From Nitrososphaerales archaeon (GTDB lineage Archaea; Thermoproteota; Nitrososphaeria; Nitrososphaerales; CADDZS01), in contig JASHNZ010000050.1 of assembly GCA_030041355.1 (NCBI GenBank), forward strand, positions 1 through 47,621: a DNA stretch of 47,621 nt. Direction: 5' to 3'. A model generated the notes under the pieces. The model searched no databases and had not been told where the DNA came from. It saw nothing but the letters and a program-made list of their open reading frames with translations. Positions 14,789 through 23,664 of the stretch are shown one piece after another. The translations under genes were made by a program, and so were the position numbers. Every line of letters starts with the position of its first letter. Positions within the stretch are counted from its first letter, which is position 1.

Positions 14789-17290
14789 ATGACTAAGGCA
14801 AGAACTCTTGCACCTTTGATATTATTTGTAATCACATTATTGGTTGCATCCTCTATTGGGCTGGCTTGCATTCAAGTAAGTTCTGGAACTTCTCCGGCTA
14901 TGAGTGTCTTGCCTCCACAGGACTTGTCGATGCACGGACCGCTGATCAATTCTTTGCTATTCCAGTATGAGGATGAAGACACAGCATTTCAGAATTTAGT
15001 CTCAGGAAGGATTCCCGCCATGGAATCAACTCTAAGCTTAGCTCAGTACACGCAAGCTCAAGAGAACTCGAGTCTCTACACCAATTCTACTGGGAATTAC
15101 GATTTTGATGGAATAGCTTTCAATTTCCTACAGTATCCCTACAACAACACTTATTTCCGACAGGCCATCGCTGAGTTGATGAATTTCGCAGAGCTGCAGA
15201 GCAATCTTGGCCCGGTCATTCAGGCGGGGAACCAGATTTACAACCCGTCACTCTTTCCCAGATACTACAACGGCAATGTGAGGAATCCCTACTCGTACAA
15301 CACAACTGAGGCAATGGCCTTGCTGGAAAAAGTTCCCGGAATGAGCTACGACGCGCATACCGGGATTTGGTCGATAAATTACAACGGCTTTCGCGAGAGT
15401 CCGTTCATGCCTCAGATCTATTATAGATTCGACGACCCAGAGATCAGAACTCCTGCGGAACAACTGCTCGCAGAGGACGCTTCGAGCATTAATCTCACGC
15501 TGGCAGCAACTGGAATAACAGACTCACAGGTGGACGCCTACATCTTCGGACCGGCAAGTGAGGCAGTGATCAGCCAGGGGGTGATGGGGTCTAACTACCA
15601 AACGATCAAGCCTCCTGTATTCAATTGGACTTATGTTGACGACGGAGGAGACAACTGGGGCATGTACACGTTCGGTTGGATAGTTAATTTCAACCCTACT
15701 TTTACTTGGGCCTTTTTCAATTCCCAAATGGTTGGAATCGATAATTTCGGTAATTACTACAATTTTACGATGGACTACTCGACGAATATACTAAACTTTG
15801 CCAATTCTACTCACATCGCTCAGGAAGCCGCAACGAGGGTCCAGCAGTACTATTACCAGAATCTTCCTTACGTTGTCTTTGGTTGGGAGAATAGTCTCTA
15901 TGCCGTGAACCCCACTTCCTCGCCGGGATGGACGGGGTTTGCCAACATTCCCTCCGCCGGACCATCTACCGAGAGTGGGTTATACTACACAGCGCTCAAC
16001 GTTCACCCTGCAAACAAACCCAATGGTGGTACGTTTACTGAAGCATTAGAACAGGTCCCGAGCTCGCTTGATCCTCTCTATGTGGTAAATTGGGTCTGGC
16101 AGGAGGACGTTTGGCAAGAAACCTATGATTCTCCGCTTTTGACTCCTCCGACAGGTGTGCTGAATGGAACTTTGGCGAACGAGATCGCTAGCTACAAGGT
16201 TGCAGGCGATCTCACGAAGCCCATCGGCTCCGGCCCTGGTTGGTACAATCCTTTCGATGCGTCGGAAATAAAGAACGGAGAAATAGTCACGCTCAACTTC
16301 TGGAAGAATGCCACTTGGAATGATGGGATACCTCTGAACGCATATGATTACAATGCATCTCTGTATCTCTGGAATATCCAGGGAAACTCTCCAACAGATA
16401 CTCCGTTGTCTTATGAATCTGCTCCTCCATCAGGTTTGCTTGCTACGTACATCCCACCCAAGAACCCTGACCAGATACAGCTCTATATCAACTCGACAAT
16501 AATATGGAACATTTACAATATCAATATTCCAGTTCTTCCGTGGCATCTTTTCCAGCTATTCAACGCGTCGCTCATTGCAACATATAACTCGGCAATCGAT
16601 CTCACTCAGCACTACTCAAGTGCTCTAAATGGCTACTTGAACAAACAATACCAAGCCAATCCCCCTGAGTATCTTTTGTACATGCCCAATCTCGAAATTG
16701 GGAGCGGACCATTTCTATTCCAAAGTTGGAATACTGAGACTAACGTCATAAACCTGACTAGAAACACGAACTTTTACAGGAGCGCTTGGGAGTCCTTCTC
16801 CAAGAATGTCACGGAAGGAAACAAGTACGATTTCAGCACAAATATTCAGCTAGAGTTCTACAATGCAGGTACTAAGACAATCGGCAAGGTGCCTCCGGGG
16901 CAAACCGGATATCTCCCCATCAAGAATGCTACTGGAACATTGAGCGTGCTTTATCCCAATGGAGATCTCGTCGCGACTTACAGACTGATTAATGAGGGCA
17001 ATGGGAAATACGGCGCATCGATTAAGACGGGTTCGCTCAAACCGGGAATGTATGAGCTGGTTACCCAAGCAAACTACTCAGCGTTCGGACTGAGCCGCGT
17101 GTGGTATTCATACAATGGAGTAGACATTCAAGCAAAGGGATCGCCAGGTGGGTCGTTGCTGAATGTTTTTTATGGGTATTTCTCAAATAGCGGAATCCTT
17201 TCCACGAATCTTGTAACTACAGCCCTCAATACACAACGGCTCCTCACATGGGGAATCTCTTCTCTTCCTTGGACAATTGAGCCAACCTAA
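14789..17290 (+). CDS. Second peptide-binding protein, permuted SBP_bac_5 arrangement, no C-terminal anchor
   Basis: 833 residues from the ATG at 14789 (a GTG sits one codon earlier). It is a paralogue of the binding protein at 9897-12437 and keeps the same unusual order: signal peptide, HGPLINSLLFQYE, FNFLQYPYNNTYFRQAI and GWIVNFNPTFTW first, then SSLDPLYVV, ATWNDGIPLNAYDYNAS, PVLPWHLF and GSGPFLFQSW...NLTRN. The Ig-like stretch follows. It lacks the Thr/Ser linker and terminal helix of its paralogue and ends in an unrelated segment of about 50 residues, so it may be released or may bind another partner. It may recognise different peptides. Confidence 0.87.
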   Translation: MTKARTLAPLILFVITLLVASSIGLACIQVSSGTSPAMSVLPPQDLSMHGPLINSLLFQYEDEDTAFQNLVSGRIPAMESTLSLAQYTQAQENSSLYTNSTGNYDFDGIAFNFLQYPYNNTYFRQAIAELMNFAELQSNLGPVIQAGNQIYNPSLFPRYYNGNVRNPYSYNTTEAMALLEKVPGMSYDAHTGIWSINYNGFRESPFMPQIYYRFDDPEIRTPAEQLLAEDASSINLTLAATGITDSQVDAYIFGPASEAVISQGVMGSNYQTIKPPVFNWTYVDDGGDNWGMYTFGWIVNFNPTFTWAFFNSQMVGIDNFGNYYNFTMDYSTNILNFANSTHIAQEAATRVQQYYYQNLPYVVFGWENSLYAVNPTSSPGWTGFANIPSAGPSTESGLYYTALNVHPANKPNGGTFTEALEQVPSSLDPLYVVNWVWQEDVWQETYDSPLLTPPTGVLNGTLANEIASYKVAGDLTKPIGSGPGWYNPFDASEIKNGEIVTLNFWKNATWNDGIPLNAYDYNASLYLWNIQGNSPTDTPLSYESAPPSGLLATYIPPKNPDQIQLYINSTIIWNIYNINIPVLPWHLFQLFNASLIATYNSAIDLTQHYSSALNGYLNKQYQANPPEYLLYMPNLEIGSGPFLFQSWNTETNVINLTRNTNFYRSAWESFSKNVTEGNKYDFSTNIQLEFYNAGTKTIGKVPPGQTGYLPIKNATGTLSVLYPNGDLVATYRLINEGNGKYGASIKTGSLKPGMYELVTQANYSAFGLSRVWYSYNGVDIQAKGSPGGSLLNVFYGYFSNSGILSTNLVTTALNTQRLLTWGISSLPWTIEPT

Positions 17291-17297
17291 CTTTGAT

Positions 17298-17319
17298 CTT
17301 CACGATGATCAGGGTGAAG
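17298..17319. terminator. Small hairpin between convergent genes
   Basis: CTTCAC and GTGAAG form a six-base stem between the convergent ends at 17290 and 17326. It is a possible bidirectional stop signal; there is no long T-run. Confidence 0.3.
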
Positions 17320-17325
17320 AATAGT

Positions 17326-19098
17326 CTAGTGTGGAAAGCTACGCACGCGTCTCCTTAGAATCCAGAACCACAGGTTACCGATTGCCCCTGCCACCGCAAC
17401 GAAGGATACTATCCAGATTAGCTCCATAGTGTAATTCGTTTGCGCGGGGAAAATCGCGGTGAAAGTGTCAATCTCTCCCGAGGCAAGAGCCATCTCGGAG
17501 GATTTCTTCGCATGACCTCCACTTTGGACTGTAATTGTGTAGTCTCCTGGAGGAACCAGGACCACGGCATTGCCACTTGAGCCCGTCGAGGTTGTGAGGG
17601 AAACCTCCAAACTATTGGAGTAAATGGTCACTGTCGCTCCAGATATCCCTCTACCAGTCTGATTAGCTGCCACTGAAAGTTCGCCCAGTCCGATTCCATC
17701 ACTTTGATCAGAGTACGCAGACGTCAAATTCACCGTCTGGGTCGCAAAGGGTTTGCCCGAAAACAAGAACGAAATTGCAATCGAAGCAGGGTACCCGGTG
17801 CTGATCGCGTACACTACCCCGCCGCTCTCAACATCAAGGTCCTGAATATTCTTAGATTCACTCCAAACCTGGGATAGCTGGATGTCTGATGGAAATGGAC
17901 CAAGGAAACCGCTTATGTAAAATTCCACTCTATTAATGGGTAAATTCAGAGAGAAATTCGCAAAACTGTCTATCCCTGGATACACTTGATACATGAGAAA
18001 GAGATACCTTGGCCAATCTCCTGAAGAGCTCGAAAGATTGCTTCGGGAAGAAACGGAGTAGCCCGATCCGGTGCTGAGCTCTTGACAGGCTCCTAGCCAG
18101 AACCAAGAGGAAGCATTGCCTGACTCGATCAGAAGAGGAGTGTCAACGATGGAAACACCTCCTGCGTTTTGGAAGGTTGCAACAAGGAGATACCTTCCGC
18201 TTCTGAAGGGAGCCAATTGCGATAGTGGAAGGCTTTGAATTCCAATTGAACTATTAGTTGGGCTCATTACAATAGAGGGGAAGCTCGCTACTTCAACCTC
18301 GCTGGTTCGATATCCAGTTCCGTTGCTCTGAGAAAGCGCGTAAGTATAATTTGTAAGCAACTCAAATGAAAATAGGAAAGTCTTTGATGGACTAGCGTTC
18401 CCGAACAAAAGTTCAAAGCTTGTGGTATTCGGATCGCCGACTATCCCCAACGCTCCACTCCCGAATGAGCTGGGGATTCCGACTACAGCTTCATTTGCAC
18501 TTGATACGTTGGTCATACACTCTTCGATGTTAGGCATCAAATTAGCATTGCTTGGTTGAATAGAGTAAGAAGAAGAGAGAGCGGCTGCATTAATCGAGTA
18601 CCGACTAATAATCGAACTTATGTAAGTTGAGGAAGCGTTTACGAATTGGATGGGAACTGAGGAAGAAAAACAATTCTGGACACAGGAACTCGTGGTCGAT
18701 ACTTCAAGAGTAAGGTTGGAAGAAGAGAAGCTTGAGGGAAAGCCGTACAGTCGCAATATAGTTCCTGAGCCAATTGATTGGGACGCTAGGGTTTGTCCTT
18801 GGGCCCCTAGTAGCTGAGCCTGAATTGTGAAATTGTAATTTGAACCTATCCAGAGCTGATCATTTACGGTGTATATCGGAATCTCATAATTAATTGAAGT
18901 GAGCGAGCTAGGCCCATATCCCAGTTCCAAGGGGCTTAGCTCAGTCAAGTTGAACTGAGATGAGGAAAGCAGTTTGGAATCGAAGCTGGGCGAATTTAGG
19001 GTTTTTCTCCCTAGGGTTTCAGAAGCAAAACTGGGGGTAATCAGGAGCATCAGAATGGCGATGCAGCCGATCGTGACGACAAGTCTCCGTCTAGCCAC
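17326..19098 (-). CDS. Large surface protein with CarboxypepD_reg-like domain and C-terminal membrane anchor (last gene of MoxR operon)
   Basis: A 590-residue protein. Signal peptide at residues 1-25 (LVVTIGCIAILMLLITPSFA). A long Ser/Asn-rich extracellular region with many N-glycosylation sequons and a CVQNC pair follows. Near residues 475-550 is a carboxypeptidase-regulatory-like Ig fold (ISGATVTIYSNS, then VLVPPGDYTITVQSGG). The last helix is about residues 560-582 and ends with a basic RRRVRS tail in the cytoplasm. The GTG start at 19096-19098 overlaps the upstream gene by 8 bases, so it is co-translated. In related MoxR-DUF58 loci, such exported proteins are thought to be assembled by the AAA+ system; that role here is inference. 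Confidence 0.75.
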   Translation of the reverse strand: MARRRLVVTIGCIAILMLLITPSFASETLGRKTLNSPSFDSKLLSSSQFNLTELSPLELGYGPSSLTSINYEIPIYTVNDQLWIGSNYNFTIQAQLLGAQGQTLASQSIGSGTILRLYGFPSSFSSSNLTLEVSTTSSCVQNCFSSSVPIQFVNASSTYISSIISRYSINAAALSSSYSIQPSNANLMPNIEECMTNVSSANEAVVGIPSSFGSGALGIVGDPNTTSFELLFGNASPSKTFLFSFELLTNYTYALSQSNGTGYRTSEVEVASFPSIVMSPTNSSIGIQSLPLSQLAPFRSGRYLLVATFQNAGGVSIVDTPLLIESGNASSWFWLGACQELSTGSGYSVSSRSNLSSSSGDWPRYLFLMYQVYPGIDSFANFSLNLPINRVEFYISGFLGPFPSDIQLSQVWSESKNIQDLDVESGGVVYAISTGYPASIAISFLFSGKPFATQTVNLTSAYSDQSDGIGLGELSVAANQTGRGISGATVTIYSNSLEVSLTTSTGSSGNAVVLVPPGDYTITVQSGGHAKKSSEMALASGEIDTFTAIFPAQTNYTMELIWIVSFVAVAGAIGNLWFWILRRRVRSFPH

Positions 19099-19933
19099 GT
19101 GTCAACACCCACAAAATTATTGGGATCAAAGCTGCCGGCACGCTGAAAATCTCAAAAATATCTCCGGAAAATAGATGAAAGGTGGAAATTGCCCACAAAT
19201 ACGAAACAACTATTCCAACAAGGAGCAAGGCAAGCGCGTAGTGATATTTCGGCACCCCCGCCATTTTAGTAATGGATTGATTCATCGAAATTGCAATGTA
19301 AACTGTGAGTGAAACAGAAAATAAAACAGCTGCGCTCGTAATTATAAAACTTGATCCTAGCTGAGTGCCAGCTCCTAGATCCGGCTGCCCCTTCAAAGAA
19401 TTTATGACCGAAACCCCCAAGCCGCTCAGTCCACCTTGGAAAGTTGCATGGGCAGAGAAACTTGCCAAAAACATTCCTATTGCGAGCAAGGGTGCCGCGG
19501 AAACTGCAAGTGACATAAGGCTAGTTCCCGCATCCATCATTCGAGCCAGTTCGTAAATTGAATAAGGTGTTAGAATGAGAATTGTTGCTCCGATCCAAGA
19601 TGTCAGCACAACTGCAATTAGCGTGTTGTATGCTGAGTTTCCAGTGAGAACAATTATCAGTATAAGGAAACACAAGACAAAGTCTTCAAATGAAACAATT
19701 ATGATCTTAGTGGATGTTTGGAGCCTTCTTAGAAATGGGACGAATAGCAAACCTAGCACACGGAGTAACATTGTGTAGAAAATTGCAGATTCGATTGGAT
19801 CCCAAGGGCCAAAGATTGATGTCCCCGCGATCTGAATCAGAAAATACAGGAACAATGTCATGAGCGCAAGAGCTACGAAAATTGCCAGAGATCGTTTAAC
19901 CAGTCCTCCTTGTTTGTCTCTTGACTGACTCAT
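19091..19933 (-). CDS. Polytopic membrane protein of the MoxR-DUF58 operon
   Basis: 280 residues from the ATG at 19931-19933, four bases after the DUF58 stop; an in-frame TTG at 19963 overlapping that gene is less likely. About seven hydrophobic helices are visible, for example LAIFVALALMTLFLYFLIQI, VLCFLILIIVLTG and ALALLLVGIVVSYLWAI. No known domain or catalytic motif is seen. Its place between DUF58 and a large surface protein suggests a membrane platform for the same complex. Confidence 0.75.
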   Translation of the reverse strand: MSQSRDKQGGLVKRSLAIFVALALMTLFLYFLIQIAGTSIFGPWDPIESAIFYTMLLRVLGLLFVPFLRRLQTSTKIIIVSFEDFVLCFLILIIVLTGNSAYNTLIAVVLTSWIGATILILTPYSIYELARMMDAGTSLMSLAVSAAPLLAIGMFLASFSAHATFQGGLSGLGVSVINSLKGQPDLGAGTQLGSSFIITSAAVLFSVSLTVYIAISMNQSITKMAGVPKYHYALALLLVGIVVSYLWAISTFHLFSGDIFEIFSVPAALIPIILWVLTRG

Positions 19934-19937
19934 GCTA

Positions 19938-21074
19938 CTACTTCTCCAATACTCTTGAGACAAGTTTTCGCACGTCCTCTATGCCAGTGTAGATCAGAGT
20001 TTGTTCTCCAACAACTAGCGGAGATGACTTAGCTTCAGCAACTGCCAAGGTTGGTTTCCTCGATATTACGGATGAGAGAACCTGATCTTCCAGTTCGCGC
20101 ATTCCACAAATCACAATGTCTGCCTTCTGAAGGACCTCGGAGAAATCCTCAAGCTGGGAACTTGAATTAGGCGCGTTCGAAACGCTCATCAACGCATCTG
20201 CGAGTTGAGAAAAATCTTTGACCTCGTTAACAGCGATCGTTGGACTTTCGTTCGAACAATGGATGACATCGAGTTCACATCCCGCAGCTATGAGCATATT
20301 TGCTATCATTCCCGCTCCTTCGCAAGCTAAATCCATGAAATTCAGTTCTTGACTTCGGTCTCGCTTTGCCTTTTCTAAGAATCCTATGCGGATAACCTTT
20401 GGAATGCTCGAATCCCTGACTCTAACGATCAGTCTCTCATCAGGCATCCCAGCTACTCTTTTCCAGAGAATGTCTTTAGTTTCGCTGAAAGGGACATAAT
20501 CTTTGAGGGCGTATAACTCTAGGCTGGAACCTGAAGACATTCCCGATCTTTCGCCCAAGGCCAATGGCACAGGCCTTGTATGAGGTATCGGATAAAGTAT
20601 TGATAGTGGTAGGGAGTCAAAGACAAAATTCGCCTGAATCGTCTCAATCCTGTTGGAGAAGAGATTTAGGACATCAGTGATTTCGATTCGAATTGTGAGT
20701 CCTGAGAGGCGCCCTGCATATTTTGATTTCATGGAAATTCTGGTAACATTATTTCCCTTTGGTTCAGATTTCGCTTCCAAACCAAAGGGAGCTTGAATCA
20801 AAGAAGGATTGACCGCGATCCATCTGGCACGTTTAAAAATAAGAACAATGTTTGCAGAGAGCTCATCTCCCTTGAAGCCTCGCACGGCGGGTGGGTCTAT
20901 CAGAACTTTTGTGTTATAAGTCGAAATTGATTTTACTATCCCAAAACATATAGCTGCCACGATTGCAAGAGTGAGCGCCACGACGAGCAATATCGCAATA
21001 TCAAATAAGGATGCGATTAAGGTGAGAACGATTACGGCCTTGAGATAATCGCTACCCTTCGACGTTAATTTTAT
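19938..21074 (-). CDS. DUF58 family protein, likely starting at a non-standard ATA codon
   Basis: The DUF58 core is clear: DYVPFSETKDILWKRVAG with the conserved Trp, followed by ERLIVRVRDSS and a vWA-like C-terminal domain. The first ordinary start in frame is a TTG at 20988-20990, which would cut through the N-terminal helices. Open frame upstream encodes (I)KLTSKGSDYLKAVIVLTLI, which matches the usual DUF58 N-terminus (M-R/K-LT-R/K-G plus two helices). That frame begins with ATA at 21072-21074, overlapping the MoxR stop as ATAA. In other loci this is normally ATGA. DUF58 proteins accompany MoxR ATPases in membrane-complex maturation. From ATA the product has 378 residues. Confidence 0.8.
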   Translation of the reverse strand: MKLTSKGSDYLKAVIVLTLIASLFDIAILLVVALTLAIVAAICFGIVKSISTYNTKVLIDPPAVRGFKGDELSANIVLIFKRARWIAVNPSLIQAPFGLEAKSEPKGNNVTRISMKSKYAGRLSGLTIRIEITDVLNLFSNRIETIQANFVFDSLPLSILYPIPHTRPVPLALGERSGMSSGSSLELYALKDYVPFSETKDILWKRVAGMPDERLIVRVRDSSIPKVIRIGFLEKAKRDRSQELNFMDLACEGAGMIANMLIAAGCELDVIHCSNESPTIAVNEVKDFSQLADALMSVSNAPNSSSQLEDFSEVLQKADIVICGMRELEDQVLSSVISRKPTLAVAEAKSSPLVVGEQTLIYTGIEDVRKLVSRVLEK

Positions 21075-22042
21075 CGTGGCGGATTCACGAGACCTAATAA
21101 TTCTTTGACAACTGACTCAGAAGTTCCTGCAAGCCCTTTGAGTACTGCGGCACGATCCACTCTAATCCTGTGCGACAAGACGTGACTTGCGAGCAGTTTG
21201 ATATCTTCTGGAATTACATAGTTTCTTTCATCCAGTACCGCGTTTGCCCTAGCGACGTGAACAAGTTGCACCAAAGCTCTTGGGGAGGCACCTAGACCTA
21301 TTCTAGAGTCACTGCGACTGTTTTCTCCCAATTCTACAACATAATGCAATATGTCCTTTGACACGCGAACTTCTTTCGTTTTCTCGAAGAGATCGTTCAA
21401 TTCAGCGCTCGTAATTACCGGTGAGATTTGTTCCAGGTCCAGCTCGGAGAGGTTTCTCTCAAGTATGTCGGACTCAGTTTTTGAAGTGGGATATCCAAAA
21501 TTGATTTTCATCATGAATCTGTCAAGTTCGCTTTCAGGTAGAGGATAGACGCCTTCAAAATCGAGAGGGTTTTGAGTCGCGATCACCATGAAAGGAAATG
21601 GTAGTTTTGATGTATTGCCCTCTACGGTGACTTGGATCTCTTGCATAGCTTCAAGGAGCGCGCTCTGAACTTTGGGGGCAGCGCGATTAATCTCATCCGC
21701 CAAGAGGATGTTTGTAAAAATAGGCCCCTCTTTGAATTCAAATTCCCTGTTTTTCAAATTGAAGATATAACCGCCGATAATATCGAGAGGAAGCATATCA
21801 GGCGTAAACTGGACCCTCTTGAATTTTAAATCAAGACATTTGGAGAAGGACTTGGCAAGCAAGGTTTTCGATATGCCAGGGACGCCCTCCAGTAGAACGT
21901 GCCCTCTGGCGAGAAGACACACTAGGAGCAGATTTACTTCGGCAGCTCTACCTACAACTACCTTGCTTACCTCGTCGACGAGTTTTCTCCTTAACCGTCC
22001 TTCTGTTTCGGTTTCTATATTTTGAGTTTCCAAGATCTCCAT
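21071..22042 (-). CDS. MoxR-family AAA+ ATPase
   Basis: A 323-residue protein. Walker A is GVPGISKT (53-60), Walker B LLADEINRA (113-121), sensor 1 ATQNP (155-159), and the family motif LPESELDRFMMKI follows, then the lid with SPRA. The MoxR motif FTPDMLPLDIIGGYIF is at about 79-94. MoxR ATPases act as chaperones that activate partner proteins, typically with DUF58/vWA proteins encoded next door, as here. The gene lies three bases behind the DUF4129-like gene and overlaps the DUF58 gene start. Confidence 0.93.
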   Translation of the reverse strand: MEILETQNIETETEGRLRRKLVDEVSKVVVGRAAEVNLLLVCLLARGHVLLEGVPGISKTLLAKSFSKCLDLKFKRVQFTPDMLPLDIIGGYIFNLKNREFEFKEGPIFTNILLADEINRAAPKVQSALLEAMQEIQVTVEGNTSKLPFPFMVIATQNPLDFEGVYPLPESELDRFMMKINFGYPTSKTESDILERNLSELDLEQISPVITSAELNDLFEKTKEVRVSKDILHYVVELGENSRSDSRIGLGASPRALVQLVHVARANAVLDERNYVIPEDIKLLASHVLSHRIRVDRAAVLKGLAGTSESVVKELLGLVNPPR

Positions 22043-22044
22043 CT

Positions 22045-22413
22045 CTAGGCCCTCTTACGTAATGCAAGCGCAAGGTTCAGAATGGGTTGCGCATCGACAT
22101 CCTGTGCAGCAATATTCCCGTATCTATAGGCTTCGTACTGTCGCACCGACCTTTGGACACTTTGCCATTCGAACATTCGTAATCTCACGATCCCACTCGC
22201 TTTGGCGGCTGCCTCTCCCCATGTGAAAGTTCGATCTTCAGGAAAAACTGACTTGTACGTCTTTTCAAAAAAAGCAAACGCTTCTTGGGAGGTCAGGGAT
22301 TTGGGTGTCTTCATCGCGCGTCTATATCTTACAAAACCCTCCAGCAAAAGCACGTAAAGCGCTACATTCGCCACAGTAAGACCGTATAACACCAGATCTA
22401 GGTTAAGTGCCAT
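22045..22413 (-). CDS. Small membrane protein with DUF4129-like cytoplasmic domain
   Basis: A 122-residue protein with one N-terminal helix (LYGLTVANVALYVLLLEGFV, about 9-28). A cytoplasmic helical domain follows whose end (RQYEAYRYGNIAAQDVDAQ) resembles the DUF4129 domain, which in MoxR-DUF58 operons often contains a Y-E-x-x-x-Y-G motif. The assignment rests on this motif and on gene order. It is tightly packed between the upstream exported protein (16 bases) and MoxR (2-3 bases). Confidence 0.6.
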   Translation of the reverse strand: MALNLDLVLYGLTVANVALYVLLLEGFVRYRRAMKTPKSLTSQEAFAFFEKTYKSVFPEDRTFTWGEAAAKASGIVRLRMFEWQSVQRSVRQYEAYRYGNIAAQDVDAQPILNLALALRKRA

Positions 22414-22428
22414 TAGCTTCTAACTCAG

Positions 22429-23295
22429 CTACGTCGAATTACTCATTGAGTACTCTCTTGTGCTGTAGGATGAAACAACAGTTAGGAAATCAACGTTTGA
22501 AAAGTTGGCAAGATTGACCATTGAGTTTGGTTCTACTTGCAGCCAAACCGAACCCTGCGAAGTGCCAAATGTGTTTACTACATGGACACCTATTTGCTCG
22601 GAGAATATTAGAATGATTATGGTGTTGTTCCGATCATTAGTCACGACAAATCCATTATTCGTGAGAAACATCAAATAATCGGCCACGTTCGTATCGTTGA
22701 TTGTCTGCGGATTTGAGCTCAGCCTCAAAAGTACGTTTTCCCAAGGCAAAATAAAGTTCGGAGATGCGGTATTTTCGATTACGAATGACGTGGCGGAATA
22801 GGAGGTCTCATTTGCCAAAATATCTAGCTCCGTGGTATTGCCGGATTGAGTGACAACGGAGGCTGTGAGATTTGCAATACTGCTATTCATCGATACTATG
22901 TAGTTGCCAGCTGGAATACCAAGATAGAGTTTCCCCAAGTAATTTGTCGTATTAGAGGCGACGAAGATCTCGGGGACAGATGCTGTGTAAACGTTAATCG
23001 TAGCGTAACTTATCGGTTCTTCAGTAGGGGGCCCCGTGCCGTTAAGAAAAAACTCGCTCAATACATAGGCACTTGCTGATACAAATAGCGTCGAGTTCCC
23101 TGGATGTGGGGTGGGATTTGGATGAGGTACTAAATTCTTCACTACTTTGGGCACAGGCCATTGCGTTTCGCTCGTCTGAATTGCTGCGATGGCAGAGAAC
23201 AGGATCAGTCCCACAATCAAGATCGCGGCCGACATCCTCGGCCGTCTGGACGAGATCTTTCCGGGATCTGACATTCTTTCAACTTGGCCTATCAT
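22429..23295 (-). CDS. Membrane-anchored surface protein with Ig/CarboxypepD_reg-like domain (first gene of MoxR operon)
   Basis: 288 residues from the ATG at 23293-23295 (a second ATG seven codons later is also possible). The helix at about residues 22-41 (MSAAILIVGLILFSAIAAIQ) is followed by a Pro/His linker and a beta domain with ATINVYTAS...YLGKLYLGIPAGNYIVSMNSS, the pattern of carboxypeptidase-regulatory or SpaA-like folds. A second Asn-rich beta domain follows. It heads a six-gene operon reading leftward to 17326. Its fold is shared with the last gene, so two surface proteins bracket the ATPase module. Confidence 0.7.
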   Translation of the reverse strand: MIGQVERMSDPGKISSRRPRMSAAILIVGLILFSAIAAIQTSETQWPVPKVVKNLVPHPNPTPHPGNSTLFVSASAYVLSEFFLNGTGPPTEEPISYATINVYTASVPEIFVASNTTNYLGKLYLGIPAGNYIVSMNSSIANLTASVVTQSGNTTELDILANETSYSATSFVIENTASPNFILPWENVLLRLSSNPQTINDTNVADYLMFLTNNGFVVTNDRNNTIIILIFSEQIGVHVVNTFGTSQGSVWLQVEPNSMVNLANFSNVDFLTVVSSYSTREYSMSNST

Positions 23296-23486
23296 TGCAA
23301 TTTTAGAAATACATTATCCTAACATTGAGAGACATTTACGACTTGTTCATAGTCGCTAGTTCTCTAGTCGCGAGTTTTCGTTAATAGCGATTTAACTTTA
23401 GCTACCAATCAGCAATTGCAGGTAAAGGATTCTAGTAGTATTCAGCACTAATTTGAATCGAATCGATTACGCTCTTGGGAGATTGT

Positions 23487-23618
23487 ATGCTGCCAAGCAA
23501 GCGCATTCCGATGGTTTCGGGGTTAAGAGAGTTAACACACATAGCAAATTTTGCTTTTCGCAAATTATTTCGTGATGTTCTTCTTACTCAAGAAAAAGCA
23601 GTGGAAACAACGAAGTAA
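23487..23618 (+). CDS. Possible small protein (43 residues)
   Basis: In the 370-base gap upstream of the AbrB-like gene, an ATG frame of 43 codons encodes a basic, helix-prone peptide (it contains GLRELTHIANFAFRKLFRDV). There is no clear box A at the right distance and no recognised family. The rest of the gap 23296-23664 shows nothing else. Confidence 0.25.
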   Translation: MLPSKRIPMVSGLRELTHIANFAFRKLFRDVLLTQEKAVETTK

Positions 23619-23664
23619 CAATAGTCAGTAAGATATACGTCAGTAAGTTCGCTTTCCTCCTGAT

